From Methylibium rhizosphaerae (GTDB taxonomy: Bacteria; Pseudomonadota; Gammaproteobacteria; Burkholderiales; Burkholderiaceae_C): DNA of 64,000 bases. Positions within the stretch are counted from its first letter, which is position 1. Each line of letters starts with the position of its first letter. The notes beneath the pieces are model-generated. The model made no database searches, was not told the DNA's origin, and saw only the letters and a program-made list of their open reading frames with translations. This document shows, piece by piece, positions 25,467 to 36,811 of the stretch. The DNA lies in NCBI RefSeq assembly GCF_006386545.1, contig NZ_SWAR01000010.1, positions 62,001-126,000 on the forward strand, in the 5' to 3' direction. A program made the position numbers and the translations under genes.

Positions 25467-27988
25467 GCAGCGGTTTCAACGTGTGAGTGGGTGGTTTCAA
25501 CCGGCACCGTGAAGGTGAAGCGGCAGCCGACCACGGAAGGGCCATTGTAGAGGTTCTCCGCCTTGATCCGTCCGCGGTGCGACTCGACGATCGAGCGGCA
25601 CAGCGACAGGCCGATGCCCAAGCCTTCGGCCTTGGTGGAGAAGAAGGCTTCGTACAGGCGGCTGATCACCTCGTCCTTGATTCCGGGGCCCGAGTCGGTG
25701 ACCGAGAACTCGATCACGCCGCCTTCGTCGGGCGTGTGGCGCGGCACCACCCGCAGCTCGATGTTGCGGCGCGACGGCGGCAGGCCGGCGGTGTCGATGG
25801 CCTCGGCGGCGTTCTTCAGCAGGTTGAGCACCACCTGCTCGATCAGGATGGGGTCCACCATGATGGTCGGCAGCCGCTGCGCGACATAGGTGTGGATGGT
25901 GACGTTGCGGCGGCGCAGCTCGATGCCGGCCAGCTCGACGGCGTCTTCCACGATGGCGCGCGCCTGGGCAGGCTGGCGCTGCGGTTCGCTGCGTTTCACG
26001 AAGGCGCGGATGCGGTGGATGATCTGCCCGGCCCGCTGCGCCTGCTTGGAGGTCTTTTCCAGCGCGGCGATGAGATCCGTCTCGCCGATGGTGCCCGCCT
26101 TCACGCGCGACACCATGCCGTTGCAATAGTTGGTGATGGCGGTGAGCGGCTGGTTGAGCTCGTGGGCCACCGACGAGGCCATCTCGCCCATGGTGACCAG
26201 GCGGCTCGTGACCTGCGCCTTCTCGGCCTGGTGCGAGGCCTGCTCCTCGGCGCGGCGGCGTGCGGTGATGTCGGTGGCGATCAGCATCTGGGCCAGCCGG
26301 CCGTCGGTCCACTGCAGGTAGCGGGTGCGCACGTCGAACCATTTCTGCAGCGCGCCGATGAACACCTCGCGGGTGTCGGACCCGGCTTCGGTGAGCTCCT
26401 GCGTCGGCAGCCCGCCGAAGTTGTCGACCGTGTCGTCGTTCTCGGGCAGCGCCGGCAGGTCGTGCTCGCTGCCGGCCAGCTGCGCATGGCCTTGCGAATC
26501 GATGCCGAACCAGAGCCGGTACGAGCGGTTGGCGAACAGCAGCTCGCCCTGCTGCACCGACAGCACCGATACCGCCGCGTCCAGGCCTTCGAGCACGGTG
26601 GTGAAGCGCTCGTGCGATGCCGAGAGCTGGTCGCGGATGCGCTTGGCCTCGGTGATGTTGGTCATCGAGGTCATCCAGCCGGTCTGCTGCCCCTTCGAGT
26701 CGATCAGCGGCGACACGTACATGCGGGCGTCGAACTGGCTGCCGTCCCTGCGCATCACGCGCACCTCGATGCCGCCGGCCGGGCTGCGGCCCTGCAGCTC
26801 CTGGTGGAACAGGCGCGTGTTTTCTTCGAAGCGGTCGGGCGGCCAGTGCGGGAAGGGCGGCAGGCGGCCGATCAGCTCGCCTTCCGAGAAGCCGGTCATC
26901 GCGCAGAAGGCCGGGTTCACGTAAGTGATGCGGCCTTCCATGTCCATGGCCCGCATGCCGGTCAGCATGGAGTTCTCCATCGCCCGGCGGAAGTTCGTTT
27001 CCGACACCAGCGCGCTTTGCATCTGCAGGCGCCGCCGCATGTGGCGCCAGGTGCCCAGCAGCATCCAGACGGTGAGCGCCGACAGTGCCACCACCATCCA
27101 GAACAGCGTGTTGCCGATCAGGCCGATGGAGGTGCGGTAGCCGTGGCCGCGCAGCATGAAGTCGTGGCCGACCGGCGCGACCGGCACATCGTGCACGATG
27201 GCCGGCCGCTCGCGGCCGGGCTGCGCGCTCTGCGGAGCGGTGCTGGCGAGCACCCGGTTGCTGGCGTCGAGCAGGCTCACGCTGTGGCGCTTGCTCACTT
27301 CGGCCGGCACGAAATAGCGCAGCAGCGCTTCGACCGAGTACTCGGCCACCAGCATCCCGGAGAAGTTGTTGCGGTCGATGATGGGCACGTGCACCTGGAA
27401 CACCGTGATGCCGGCGGGATTGGCGTGCGGGCGCGAGTACATCGGCTGGCGCAGGTCGCGCGCCGCATTGAAGGCCCATTCCGGCTCGGCGTTCGAGCCA
27501 TTCGGGGTGGTTGCCGAGCCCGGCGACTCGCCGCGATGGGCCTCTGTGGGGAAGTTGAGCGACAGGTAGCGCGAGCGCGGGTTGCGGTTGGGCTGCAGCC
27601 AGGCGAGGCTCACCACCTCGGGGCGTTCCCGCACGAAGCCGGCGGCCTGGCCGAGAAAGTCCTCCGGGTCGATGGCCGGGGTGACCACCTCGCGCGCCAT
27701 GCGCACGAGTTGCTCCTGGTTTTCGATCAGGCGCAGGCGGATCTGCTGCTGGACGATCTCGGTGTCGCGCTTGACCGATTCCTGCTCGCGCTCGAACTCC
27801 TCGTTCCGCAGGTACCAGAAGGCCGCAATGATGGCCGCCAGGAACAGCATCACCGAGATCAGCGGGCCCAGCGTGGCGAAGCGGTCCTGGCGGGCCGGCG
27901 ACTGGCGCCGCCACCAGGCCCAGAACAGGCGGCGGGGCGGCGACTTGGCCGGCGGCAGCAGCGTGGAGTCGGGGGCTTGCAGATGCAT
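25463..27988 (-). CDS. PAS-domain sensor histidine kinase (FixL/DctS-like)
   Basis: 841-aa membrane kinase. A first transmembrane helix (about 40-60), a periplasmic sensor region (about 65-285), a second helix (about 295-320), a PAS domain (FRRAMENSMLTGMRAMDMEGRITYVNPAF), a second PAS-like domain with a PAC segment, HisKA with phospho-acceptor His609 in SSVAHELNQPL, and HATPase with DSGPGIKDEV and GLGIGLSLCRSIV. The ATG at 27988 (MHLQAPDS) is preferred over an upstream in-frame ATG at 28036. It is cotranscribed with the FixJ-like regulator. The extracellular domain suggests a small-molecule signal, possibly an organic acid as in DctS-type kinases. Confidence 0.92.
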   Translation of the reverse strand: MHLQAPDSTLLPPAKSPPRRLFWAWWRRQSPARQDRFATLGPLISVMLFLAAIIAAFWYLRNEEFEREQESVKRDTEIVQQQIRLRLIENQEQLVRMAREVVTPAIDPEDFLGQAAGFVRERPEVVSLAWLQPNRNPRSRYLSLNFPTEAHRGESPGSATTPNGSNAEPEWAFNAARDLRQPMYSRPHANPAGITVFQVHVPIIDRNNFSGMLVAEYSVEALLRYFVPAEVSKRHSVSLLDASNRVLASTAPQSAQPGRERPAIVHDVPVAPVGHDFMLRGHGYRTSIGLIGNTLFWMVVALSALTVWMLLGTWRHMRRRLQMQSALVSETNFRRAMENSMLTGMRAMDMEGRITYVNPAFCAMTGFSEGELIGRLPPFPHWPPDRFEENTRLFHQELQGRSPAGGIEVRVMRRDGSQFDARMYVSPLIDSKGQQTGWMTSMTNITEAKRIRDQLSASHERFTTVLEGLDAAVSVLSVQQGELLFANRSYRLWFGIDSQGHAQLAGSEHDLPALPENDDTVDNFGGLPTQELTEAGSDTREVFIGALQKWFDVRTRYLQWTDGRLAQMLIATDITARRRAEEQASHQAEKAQVTSRLVTMGEMASSVAHELNQPLTAITNYCNGMVSRVKAGTIGETDLIAALEKTSKQAQRAGQIIHRIRAFVKRSEPQRQPAQARAIVEDAVELAGIELRRRNVTIHTYVAQRLPTIMVDPILIEQVVLNLLKNAAEAIDTAGLPPSRRNIELRVVPRHTPDEGGVIEFSVTDSGPGIKDEVISRLYEAFFSTKAEGLGIGLSLCRSIVESHRGRIKAENLYNGPSVVGCRFTFTVPVETTHSHVETAA

Positions 27989-28186
27989 CGCCGAATTATC
28001 GAGGCGCAGTCGCGGGCGCTGCGTGCGGCGCGTCACGGCTGTCGAAGGGGCATGTACGTAGTTTTCTCAATATGAAACGTGCTCGCGCCATTTGAAAACC
28101 GAAAGGAGCTGTGCGAAACTAGACCGAGCGCCCTAAAACAGGGCAGCGAACAGGGCCGCGGCCCACTTTCCACAGGAGACAAGACC
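27989..28186. promoter_or_regulatory. Divergent control region between the kinase gene and aceE
   Basis: About 200 bp with two outward promoters expected. A TTTC-N7-GAAA inverted repeat lies at 28063-28077 (TTTCTCAATATGAAA), in the most AT-rich part. TTGAAA at 28092-28097 could be a -35 element for aceE, with a weak -10-like GAAACT at 28115-28120. AGGAGA about eight bases before the aceE ATG is a good ribosome-binding site. Assignments of promoter elements are tentative. Confidence 0.35.
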
Positions 28187-30904
28187 ATGTCCGCACTGCC
28201 GGAGTCCGTGCTGGGCGCCGCGGCGAATGACGCCGACGCGCAAGAAACCCGTGAATGGCTGGATGCCCTGTCCGCCGTCATACAGGCAGAAGGCGGCGAC
28301 CGCGCCCACTTCCTGCTCGAGCAGCTGATCGACCAGGCCCGCCAGGCCGGCGTCGACGTGCCGTTCTCGGCCAACACGGCCTACGTCAACACCATTCCGA
28401 CCGACCAGGAAGAGCGCTGCCCGGGGAACCTCGACATCGAGGAACGGCTGCGCGCCTACATGCGCTGGAACGCGATGGCCATGGTGGTGAAGGCCAACCG
28501 CCTCGACCCGGCCGACGGCGGCGACCTCGGCGGCCACATCTCCTCGTTCGCCTCGGTGGCGACCATGTTCGGCGCCGGCTTCAACCACTTCTGGCATGCC
28601 GAGCACGAAGGCCACGGCGGCGACCTGCTCTACATACAGGGCCACTCGTCTCCCGGCATCTATGCCCGCGCCTACATGGAAGGCCGCATCACTGAAGAGC
28701 AGTTGCTCAACTTCCGCCAGGAAGTCGACGGCAAGGGCCTCTCCAGCTATCCGCACCCGAAGCTGATGCCCGAGTTCTGGCAGTTCCCGACCGTCTCGAT
28801 GGGCCTGGGTCCCATCATGGCGATCTACCAGGCGCGCTTCCTCAAGTACCTGCATGCCCGCGGCATCGCCGACACCAGCAACCGCAAGGTCTGGGTGTTC
28901 TGCGGCGACGGCGAAATGGACGAGCCCGAGAGCCTGGGCGCCATCGGCCTGGCCGCGCGCGAGAAGCTCGACAACCTGATCTTCGTCATCAACTGCAACC
29001 TGCAGCGCCTGGACGGCCCGGTGCGAGGCAACGGCAAGATCGTCCAGGAGCTCGAAGGCGAGTTCCGCGGGGCAGGCTGGAACGTCATCAAGCTGCTGTG
29101 GGGCAGCTACTGGGATCCGCTGCTGGCGCGCGACAAGGACGGCATCCTGCGCAAGATCATGATGGACACGGTGGACGGCGACTACCAGGCCTTCCGTGCC
29201 AACGACGGCGCCTTCATCCGCAAGAACTTCTTCGGCCGCCACCCCAAGACGCTCGAGCTCGTCTCCAAGATGAGCGACGACGACATCTGGCGCCTGCAGC
29301 GCGGCGGCCACGACCCGCAGAAGGTCTACGCGGCATACCACCGCGCGGTCAACCACAAGGGGCAGCCCACGGTGCTGCTGGTGAAGACCGTCAAGGGCTT
29401 CGGCATGGGCAAGAGCGGTGAAGGCAAGAACACCGCGCACCAGACCAAGAAGCTCACGAACGACGACATCAAGGGGATGCGCGACCGCTTCAACATCCCG
29501 GTGAGCGACGAGCAGATCGACAAGGGCATCCCGTTCTACAAGCCGGCCGACGACACGCCGGAGATGAAGTACCTGCACGAGCGCCGCAAGGCGCTGGGCG
29601 GCTACCTGCCGCACCGCCGCGCCAAGGCCGACGAGCAGCTGAAGGTGCCCGATCTCTCCGCCTTCCAGGCGGTGCTGGAGCCCACGGCCGAGGGCCGCGA
29701 GATCTCCACCACCCAGGCCTACGTGCGCTTCCTGACCGCGCTGCTGCGCGACAAGGAGCTGGGCCCGCGCGCGGTGCCCATCCTGGTGGACGAGGCACGC
29801 ACCTTCGGCATGGAGGGCCTGTTCCGCCAGATCGGCATCTACAACCCCGAGGGCCAGAAGTACACGCCGGTCGACAAGGACCAGGTCATGTACTACCGCG
29901 AGGACAAGGCCGGCCAGATCCTGCAGGAAGGCATCAACGAGGCGGGCGGCATGAGCTCGTGGATCGCCGCGGCGACGTCGTACTCGACGAACAACCGCAT
30001 CATGATCCCGTTCTACATCTACTACTCGATGTTCGGCCTGCAGCGAGTGGGCGACCTGTGCTGGGCGGCCGGCGACATGCAGGCGCGCGGCTTCCTGCTG
30101 GGCGGCACCTCCGGGCGCACCACGCTCAATGGCGAGGGCCTGCAGCACGAGGACGGCCACAGCCACATCCTGGCGGGCACCATCCCCAACTGCATCAGCT
30201 ACGACCCCACCTTCGCTCACGAGGTCGCGGTGATCATGCACGACGGTCTCAAGCGCATGGTCGAGAAGCAGGAGAACGTCTACTACTACCTGACCCTGCT
30301 GAACGAGAACTACCCGCACCCGGGCCTCAAGCCCGGCACCGAGGAGCAGATCATCAAGGGCATGTACCTGCTGCAGGAAGGCACGCAGCAGCAGAAGAAC
30401 ACGCCGCGGGTGAACCTGCTGGGCAGCGGCACCATCCTGCGCGAGTCGATGTTCGCCAAGGAACTGCTCGAGAAGGACTGGGGCGTGAGCGCCAACGTGT
30501 GGAGCTGCCCGAGCTTCAACGAGCTGGCCCGCGACGGCCAGGACGCCGAGCGCTGGAACCTGCTGCATCCGACCGAGACCCCGCGCGTGCCGTTCGTGGC
30601 CCAGCAGCTGGGCGGCCATGCCGGCCCGGTGATCGCCTCGACCGACTACATGAAGAACTACGCCGAGCAGATCCGCGCCTTCATGCCCAAGGGCCGCACC
30701 TACAAGGTGCTGGGCACCGACGGGTTCGGCCGCAGTGACTTCCGCTCCAAGCTGCGCGAGCATTTCGAGGTGAACCGCCACTACATCGTGGTCGCCGCGC
30801 TCAAGGCCCTCGCCGACGAGGGCACGGTGCCGGTCGCGAAGGTCGCCGAAGCCATCAAGAAGTACGGCATCAATACCGAGAAGATCAACCCGCTCTACGC
30901 ATAA
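28187..30904 (+). CDS. aceE: Pyruvate dehydrogenase E1 component (homodimeric)
   Basis: 905-aa thiamine-diphosphate enzyme that decarboxylates pyruvate and acetylates the lipoyl groups of E2. The ThDP motif GDGEMDEPES ending in NCNLQRLDGPVRGNG is intact, as are GGHISSFAS, YIQGHSSPG, the flexible-loop KSGEGKNTAHQTKK, and the C-terminal half from EISTTQAYVRFL with EGLQHEDGHSH. Length matches E. coli AceE (887 aa). I take the ATG at 28187 (MSALPESVLG) with AGGAGA just upstream. It is the first gene of aceE-aceF-lpdA. Confidence 0.98.
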   Translation: MSALPESVLGAAANDADAQETREWLDALSAVIQAEGGDRAHFLLEQLIDQARQAGVDVPFSANTAYVNTIPTDQEERCPGNLDIEERLRAYMRWNAMAMVVKANRLDPADGGDLGGHISSFASVATMFGAGFNHFWHAEHEGHGGDLLYIQGHSSPGIYARAYMEGRITEEQLLNFRQEVDGKGLSSYPHPKLMPEFWQFPTVSMGLGPIMAIYQARFLKYLHARGIADTSNRKVWVFCGDGEMDEPESLGAIGLAAREKLDNLIFVINCNLQRLDGPVRGNGKIVQELEGEFRGAGWNVIKLLWGSYWDPLLARDKDGILRKIMMDTVDGDYQAFRANDGAFIRKNFFGRHPKTLELVSKMSDDDIWRLQRGGHDPQKVYAAYHRAVNHKGQPTVLLVKTVKGFGMGKSGEGKNTAHQTKKLTNDDIKGMRDRFNIPVSDEQIDKGIPFYKPADDTPEMKYLHERRKALGGYLPHRRAKADEQLKVPDLSAFQAVLEPTAEGREISTTQAYVRFLTALLRDKELGPRAVPILVDEARTFGMEGLFRQIGIYNPEGQKYTPVDKDQVMYYREDKAGQILQEGINEAGGMSSWIAAATSYSTNNRIMIPFYIYYSMFGLQRVGDLCWAAGDMQARGFLLGGTSGRTTLNGEGLQHEDGHSHILAGTIPNCISYDPTFAHEVAVIMHDGLKRMVEKQENVYYYLTLLNENYPHPGLKPGTEEQIIKGMYLLQEGTQQQKNTPRVNLLGSGTILRESMFAKELLEKDWGVSANVWSCPSFNELARDGQDAERWNLLHPTETPRVPFVAQQLGGHAGPVIASTDYMKNYAEQIRAFMPKGRTYKVLGTDGFGRSDFRSKLREHFEVNRHYIVVAALKALADEGTVPVAKVAEAIKKYGINTEKINPLYA

Positions 30905-30922
30905 GAACCACGGGGACAAAAA

Positions 30923-32572
30923 ATGGCATTGGTTGAAGTCAAGGTCCCCGACATCGGGGACTTCAAGGACGTCGAGATCATCGAGTTGCTCGTCAAGCCG
31001 GGCGACACCATCAAGCCGGACCAGAGCCTCATCACCGTCGAGAGCGACAAGGCCTCGATGGAAATCCCGGCCACGCACGGCGGCGTGGTGAAGGAACTCA
31101 AGGTCAAGATCGGCGACAAGGTGAGCGAGGGCTCGCTGGTGCTGCTGGTCGAAGGCGAAGGCGGCGCCGCAGCTGCCCCCGCGCCCGCCGCCGCTGCACC
31201 TGCCCCGGCGCCTCAGGCCGCCGCGCCAGCCCCGGCGCCTGCTGCTGCCGCACCCGCCCCGGCTGCCGGCCCGGTGGACGTGGTGGTGCCTGACATCGGC
31301 GACTTTTCCGAGGTGGCCGTGATCGAGCTGCTGGCCAAGCCGGGCGACACCATCAAGGCCGAGCAGTCGCTCATCACCGTCGAGAGCGACAAGGCCTCGA
31401 TGGAGATCCCGTCGTCGCACGCCGGCGTGCTGAAGGAACTCAAGGTCAAGATCGGCGACAAGGTGTCCAAGGGCAGCGTGATCGCGGTGGTCGAGGCCGC
31501 GGGCGGCGCTGCTGCCGCGCCGTCGCCGGCGCCCGCGCCGGCCGCGGGCCCGGCGCCTGCGCCGCTGGCCAGCAAGCCGGTCGAGCGCACCGAGCCCACC
31601 GCGGCGCTGCCGGCCCATGAGCCGACCGCTCCCAAAGGCACGCTGCCGCATGCCTCGCCTTCCATCCGCCGGCTCGCGCGCGAGCTCGGCGTGCCGCTGG
31701 GCGAAGTGAAGGGCTCCGGCCCCAAGGGGCGCATCACGCAGGACGACGTGCAGAACTTCGTCAAGGGCGTGATGGCGGGCAACGTGCAGACCCAGGCGCA
31801 GAAGGCCAAGGCACCGGCCGCAGCCGCCGGTGGTTCGCTGCCCGGCCTGCTGCCGTGGCCGCAGGTCGACTTCGCCAAGTTCGGTCCGGTCGATCGCAAG
31901 GATCTCTCGCGCATCAAGAAGATCAGCGGCGCGAACCTGCATCGCAACTGGGTGATGATCCCGCACGTCACCAACAACGACGAGGCCGACATCACCGAGC
32001 TCGAAGCCTTCCGCGTGGCGACGAACAAGGAAAACGAGAAGTCCGGCATCAAGGTCACGATGCTGGCTTTCGTCATCAAGGCGGTGGTCTCGGCACTGAA
32101 GAAGTTCCCCGAGTTCAACACCAGCCTCGACGGCGACACGCTCGTCTACAAGCAGTATTTCCACATCGGGTTCGCGGCCGACACGCCCAATGGCCTGGTG
32201 GTGCCGGTGCTGAAGGACGCCGACAAGAAGGGCGTCCTGCAGATCAGCCAGGAGATGGGTGAGCTCGCCAAGAAGGCGCGCGACGGCAAGCTGGGTCCGG
32301 TCGACATGACGGGCGGCTGCTTCTCGATCAGCTCGCTCGGCGGCATCGGCGGCACGCACTTCACGCCGATCATCAACGCGCCTGAAGTCGCCATCCTCGG
32401 TTTGTCGAAGAGTGCGATGAAGCCGGTGTGGGACGGCAAGCAATTCGTGCCACGCCTGACGCTGCCGCTGTCGCTGTCGTACGACCACCGCGTGATCGAC
32501 GGCGCAGCCGCGGCTCGCTTCAACGCCTATCTGGCGCAAGTGCTGGCGGACTTCCGCCGCGTGTTGCTGTAA
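30923..32572 (+). CDS. aceF: Dihydrolipoamide acetyltransferase (PDH E2)
   Basis: 549-aa core subunit of pyruvate dehydrogenase; transfers acetyl groups from lipoyl-Lys to CoA. Domains: lipoyl 1 with Lys43 (ESDKASMEI), an Ala/Pro linker, lipoyl 2 with Lys157, a second linker, the E1/E3-binding domain (about 235-275, [28 protein letters not shown]), and the catalytic domain with [14 protein letters not shown] near the C-terminus. Two lipoyl domains is fewer than the three of E. coli. aceE lies 18 bp upstream and lpdA 10 bp downstream. Confidence 0.98.
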   Translation: MALVEVKVPDIGDFKDVEIIELLVKPGDTIKPDQSLITVESDKASMEIPATHGGVVKELKVKIGDKVSEGSLVLLVEGEGGAAAAPAPAAAAPAPAPQAAAPAPAPAAAAPAPAAGPVDVVVPDIGDFSEVAVIELLAKPGDTIKAEQSLITVESDKASMEIPSSHAGVLKELKVKIGDKVSKGSVIAVVEAAGGAAAAPSPAPAPAAGPAPAPLASKPVERTEPTAALPAHEPTAPKGTLPHASPSIRRLARELGVPLGEVKGSGPKGRITQDDVQNFVKGVMAGNVQTQAQKAKAPAAAAGGSLPGLLPWPQVDFAKFGPVDRKDLSRIKKISGANLHRNWVMIPHVTNNDEADITELEAFRVATNKENEKSGIKVTMLAFVIKAVVSALKKFPEFNTSLDGDTLVYKQYFHIGFAADTPNGLVVPVLKDADKKGVLQISQEMGELAKKARDGKLGPVDMTGGCFSISSLGGIGGTHFTPIINAPEVAILGLSKSAMKPVWDGKQFVPRLTLPLSLSYDHRVIDGAAAARFNAYLAQVLADFRRVLL

Positions 32573-32582
32573 GGAGCGCGAC

Positions 32583-34361
32583 GTGGCCGTCATCGACATC
32601 AAGGTTCCCGACATCGGCGACTTCAAGGACGTCGCCATCATCGAAGTGCTGGTCAAGCCCGGCGACACGGTGAAAGCCGAGCAATCGCTCATCACGGTGG
32701 AGTCCGACAAGGCTTCGATGGAGATTCCGTCGTCGCACGCCGGCGTGGTGAAGGAGCTCAAGGTCAAGCTGGGCGACACCGTCAACGAAGGCACGGTGAT
32801 CCTCTCGCTCGACGCCGAAGGCGCTGCCGCGCCGGCACCGTCGCCTGCCGCGGCGCCGACCCCGGCGGCTGCGCCGGCGCAGGCTGCTTCGGCACCCGCC
32901 CCGGTGGCCTCCAGCTATGCCGGCGGTGCCGACATCGAGTGCGACATGCTGGTGCTCGGCGCCGGCCCCGGCGGCTATTCGGCCGCCTTCCGCGCCGCCG
33001 ACCTCGGCATGAAGACGGTGCTGGTGGAGCGCTATGCCACCCTGGGCGGCGTGTGCCTGAACGTGGGCTGCATCCCGTCGAAGGCGCTGCTGCACGTGGC
33101 CGCGGTGATGGACGAGGTGAAGCACTTCGCCGACCTGGGCATCGACTACGGTGCCCCGAAGGTGGACCTGCCCAAGCTGCTGGCCCACAAGAACAAGGTG
33201 GTGGGCAAGCTCACCGGCGGCCTCACCTCGATGGCCAAGATGCGCAAGGTCACCGTGGTGCGCGGCTACGGCAGCTTTGCCGACCCGCACCATGTCACCG
33301 TGGAAGAAACCACCGGCAGCGCGCAGGAAAAAACCGGCAAGACGCAGACCATCCGCTTCAAGCACTGCATCATCGCGGCCGGCTCGCAGGCGGTGCGGCT
33401 GCCGTTCTTCCCGAACGACGAGCGCATCGTCGACTCCACCGGCGCGCTGGAGCTGAAGTCGGCGCCCAAGCGCATGCTCATCGTGGGCGGCGGCATCATC
33501 GGCCTCGAGATGGGCACGGTGTATTCCACCCTCGGCGCGCGCCTGGATGTGGTCGAAATGCTCGACGGCCTGATGCAGGGCGCCGACCGCGACCTCGTGC
33601 GGGTGTGGCAGAAGATGAACGCCGAGCGCTTCGACAACATCATGCTGAAGACCAAGACGGTGGGTGCCGAGGCCACGAAGGACGGCATCCTCGTCAAGTT
33701 CGAAGGCGAGGGAGCGCCGAAGGATCCGCAGCTCTACGACCTCGTGCTGCAGGCGGTGGGCCGGGTGCCCAACGGCAAGAAGATCGGCGCCGAGAAGGCT
33801 GGCGTGGTGGTGTCCGACCGCGGCTTCATCCCGGTGGACGTGCAGATGCGCACCAACGTGCCGCACATCTTCGCCATCGGCGACATCGTCGGCCAGCCCA
33901 TGCTGGCCCACAAGGCGGTGCACGAGGCGCACGTTGCCGCGGAAGTGGCCGCCGGCGAGAAGGCGGCCTTCGATGCACGGGTGATCCCGAGCGTCGCCTA
34001 CACCGACCCCGAGGTGGCCTGGGTGGGCCTCACCGAGGAGCAGGCCAAGGCGCAGGGCATCAAGATCAAGAAGGGCCAGTTCCCCTGGTCGGCTTCTGGT
34101 CGCGCCATCGCCAACACGCGTGACGAAGGCTTTACCAAGCTGCTGTTCGACGCCGAGACGCATCGCATCGTGGGCGGCGGCATCGTTGGCACGCATGCCG
34201 GCGACCTCATCAGCGAAGTGGCGCTGGCCATCGAGATGGGCGCCGACGAGGTGGACATCGGCAAGACCATCCACCCGCATCCGACGCTGGGCGAAAGCGT
34301 GGGCATGGCCGCCGAGATCGCGCACGGCACCTGCACCGACGTGCCGCCGCAGCGCAAGTAG
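32583..34361 (+). CDS. lpdA: Dihydrolipoamide dehydrogenase (PDH E3) with N-terminal lipoyl domain
   Basis: 592-aa FAD/NAD flavoprotein that re-oxidises dihydrolipoamide. An N-terminal lipoyl domain (1-80, Lys43 in ESDKASMEI) and an Ala/Pro linker precede the standard E3 enzyme. The enzyme has the FAD loop [13 protein letters not shown], the redox disulfide [13 protein letters not shown], the NAD loop [10 protein letters not shown], and the C-terminal catalytic HPHPTLGE. Lipoyl-bearing E3 is known in beta- and some other proteobacteria (Ralstonia pdhL, Neisseria). Translation starts at a GTG (32583) with AAGGAG six bases upstream. A strong terminator follows. Confidence 0.97.
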   Translation: MAVIDIKVPDIGDFKDVAIIEVLVKPGDTVKAEQSLITVESDKASMEIPSSHAGVVKELKVKLGDTVNEGTVILSLDAEGAAAPAPSPAAAPTPAAAPAQAASAPAPVASSYAGGADIECDMLVLGAGPGGYSAAFRAADLGMKTVLVERYATLGGVCLNVGCIPSKALLHVAAVMDEVKHFADLGIDYGAPKVDLPKLLAHKNKVVGKLTGGLTSMAKMRKVTVVRGYGSFADPHHVTVEETTGSAQEKTGKTQTIRFKHCIIAAGSQAVRLPFFPNDERIVDSTGALELKSAPKRMLIVGGGIIGLEMGTVYSTLGARLDVVEMLDGLMQGADRDLVRVWQKMNAERFDNIMLKTKTVGAEATKDGILVKFEGEGAPKDPQLYDLVLQAVGRVPNGKKIGAEKAGVVVSDRGFIPVDVQMRTNVPHIFAIGDIVGQPMLAHKAVHEAHVAAEVAAGEKAAFDARVIPSVAYTDPEVAWVGLTEEQAKAQGIKIKKGQFPWSASGRAIANTRDEGFTKLLFDAETHRIVGGGIVGTHAGDLISEVALAIEMGADEVDIGKTIHPHPTLGESVGMAAEIAHGTCTDVPPQRK

Positions 34362-34383
34362 CGCGGTTCGGGTGATGCGTTGA

Positions 34384-34416
34384 CGAAGGGCCGCGTACAG
34401 CGGCCCTTCGCCTTTT
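34384..34416 (+). terminator. Rho-independent terminator of the PDH operon
   Basis: CGAAGGGCCGC, loop GTACA, GCGGCCCTTCG: a perfect 11-bp stem beginning 22 bp after the lpdA stop codon, followed by CCTTTT. Confidence 0.9.
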
Positions 34417-34487
34417 GCCATCCATCGCTTCGCGCCTCCCCCTTCCTTTTCGTTGTGCGGCCGGCGGACTTGGAGTAGAAACGCCGA

Positions 34488-36388
<1,901 letters not shown>

Positions 36389-36392
<4 letters not shown>

Positions 36393-36811
36393 GCACGACC
36401 GAAGCGGTGATCCTCGTCGTGGACGACAACCCCACGAACCTCAAGCTCGCCTCCGCGCTGCTGCGGGCCGAAGGCCACACGGTCGTGCCGGCCGCCGATG
36501 CCGAGCAGGCCGAGGCGCTGCTGGCCGATCAGGTGCCCGACCTCATCCTGATGGACATCGCCCTGCCTGGCATGGACGGTCTCGAGCTGACTCGCCGCCT
36601 CAAGGCCGATGCGCGGCTGCGCCACGTGCCGGTGATCGCGCTCACCGCATTTGCGATGAAGGGCGACGACAACCGGGCGCGCGAGGCCGGCTGCGACGGC
36701 TACATCACCAAGCCGATCGACACGCGCGCCATGCCGTCGCTCGTGCGGCAGGTGCTGCAGCAGGCCGCCGCCCGCCGCGCATGGCAGCCCGAGGAAGGCG
36801 AGGGCCGGTGA
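36389..36811 (+). CDS. Single-domain response regulator (DivK/CheY-like)
   Basis: 140-aa receiver-only protein: [18 protein letters not shown], phospho-acceptor Asp56 in [12 protein letters not shown], switch Thr in [11 protein letters not shown] and Lys in YITKPIDTR. Resembles DivK-type relay receivers. It starts in an ATGA overlap with the upstream kinase and its own stop overlaps the next GTG start (GTGA). With no output domain it probably passes phosphate on or regulates by binding. Confidence 0.93.

Noticed and set aside
28133-32794. A stop-free minus-strand frame of over 1,500 codons opposite aceE, aceF and lpdA
   Set aside because: Caused by strong GC bias at third codon positions; the plus strand encodes three clearly conserved enzymes, and the antisense product is low-complexity His/Arg/Gln-rich.
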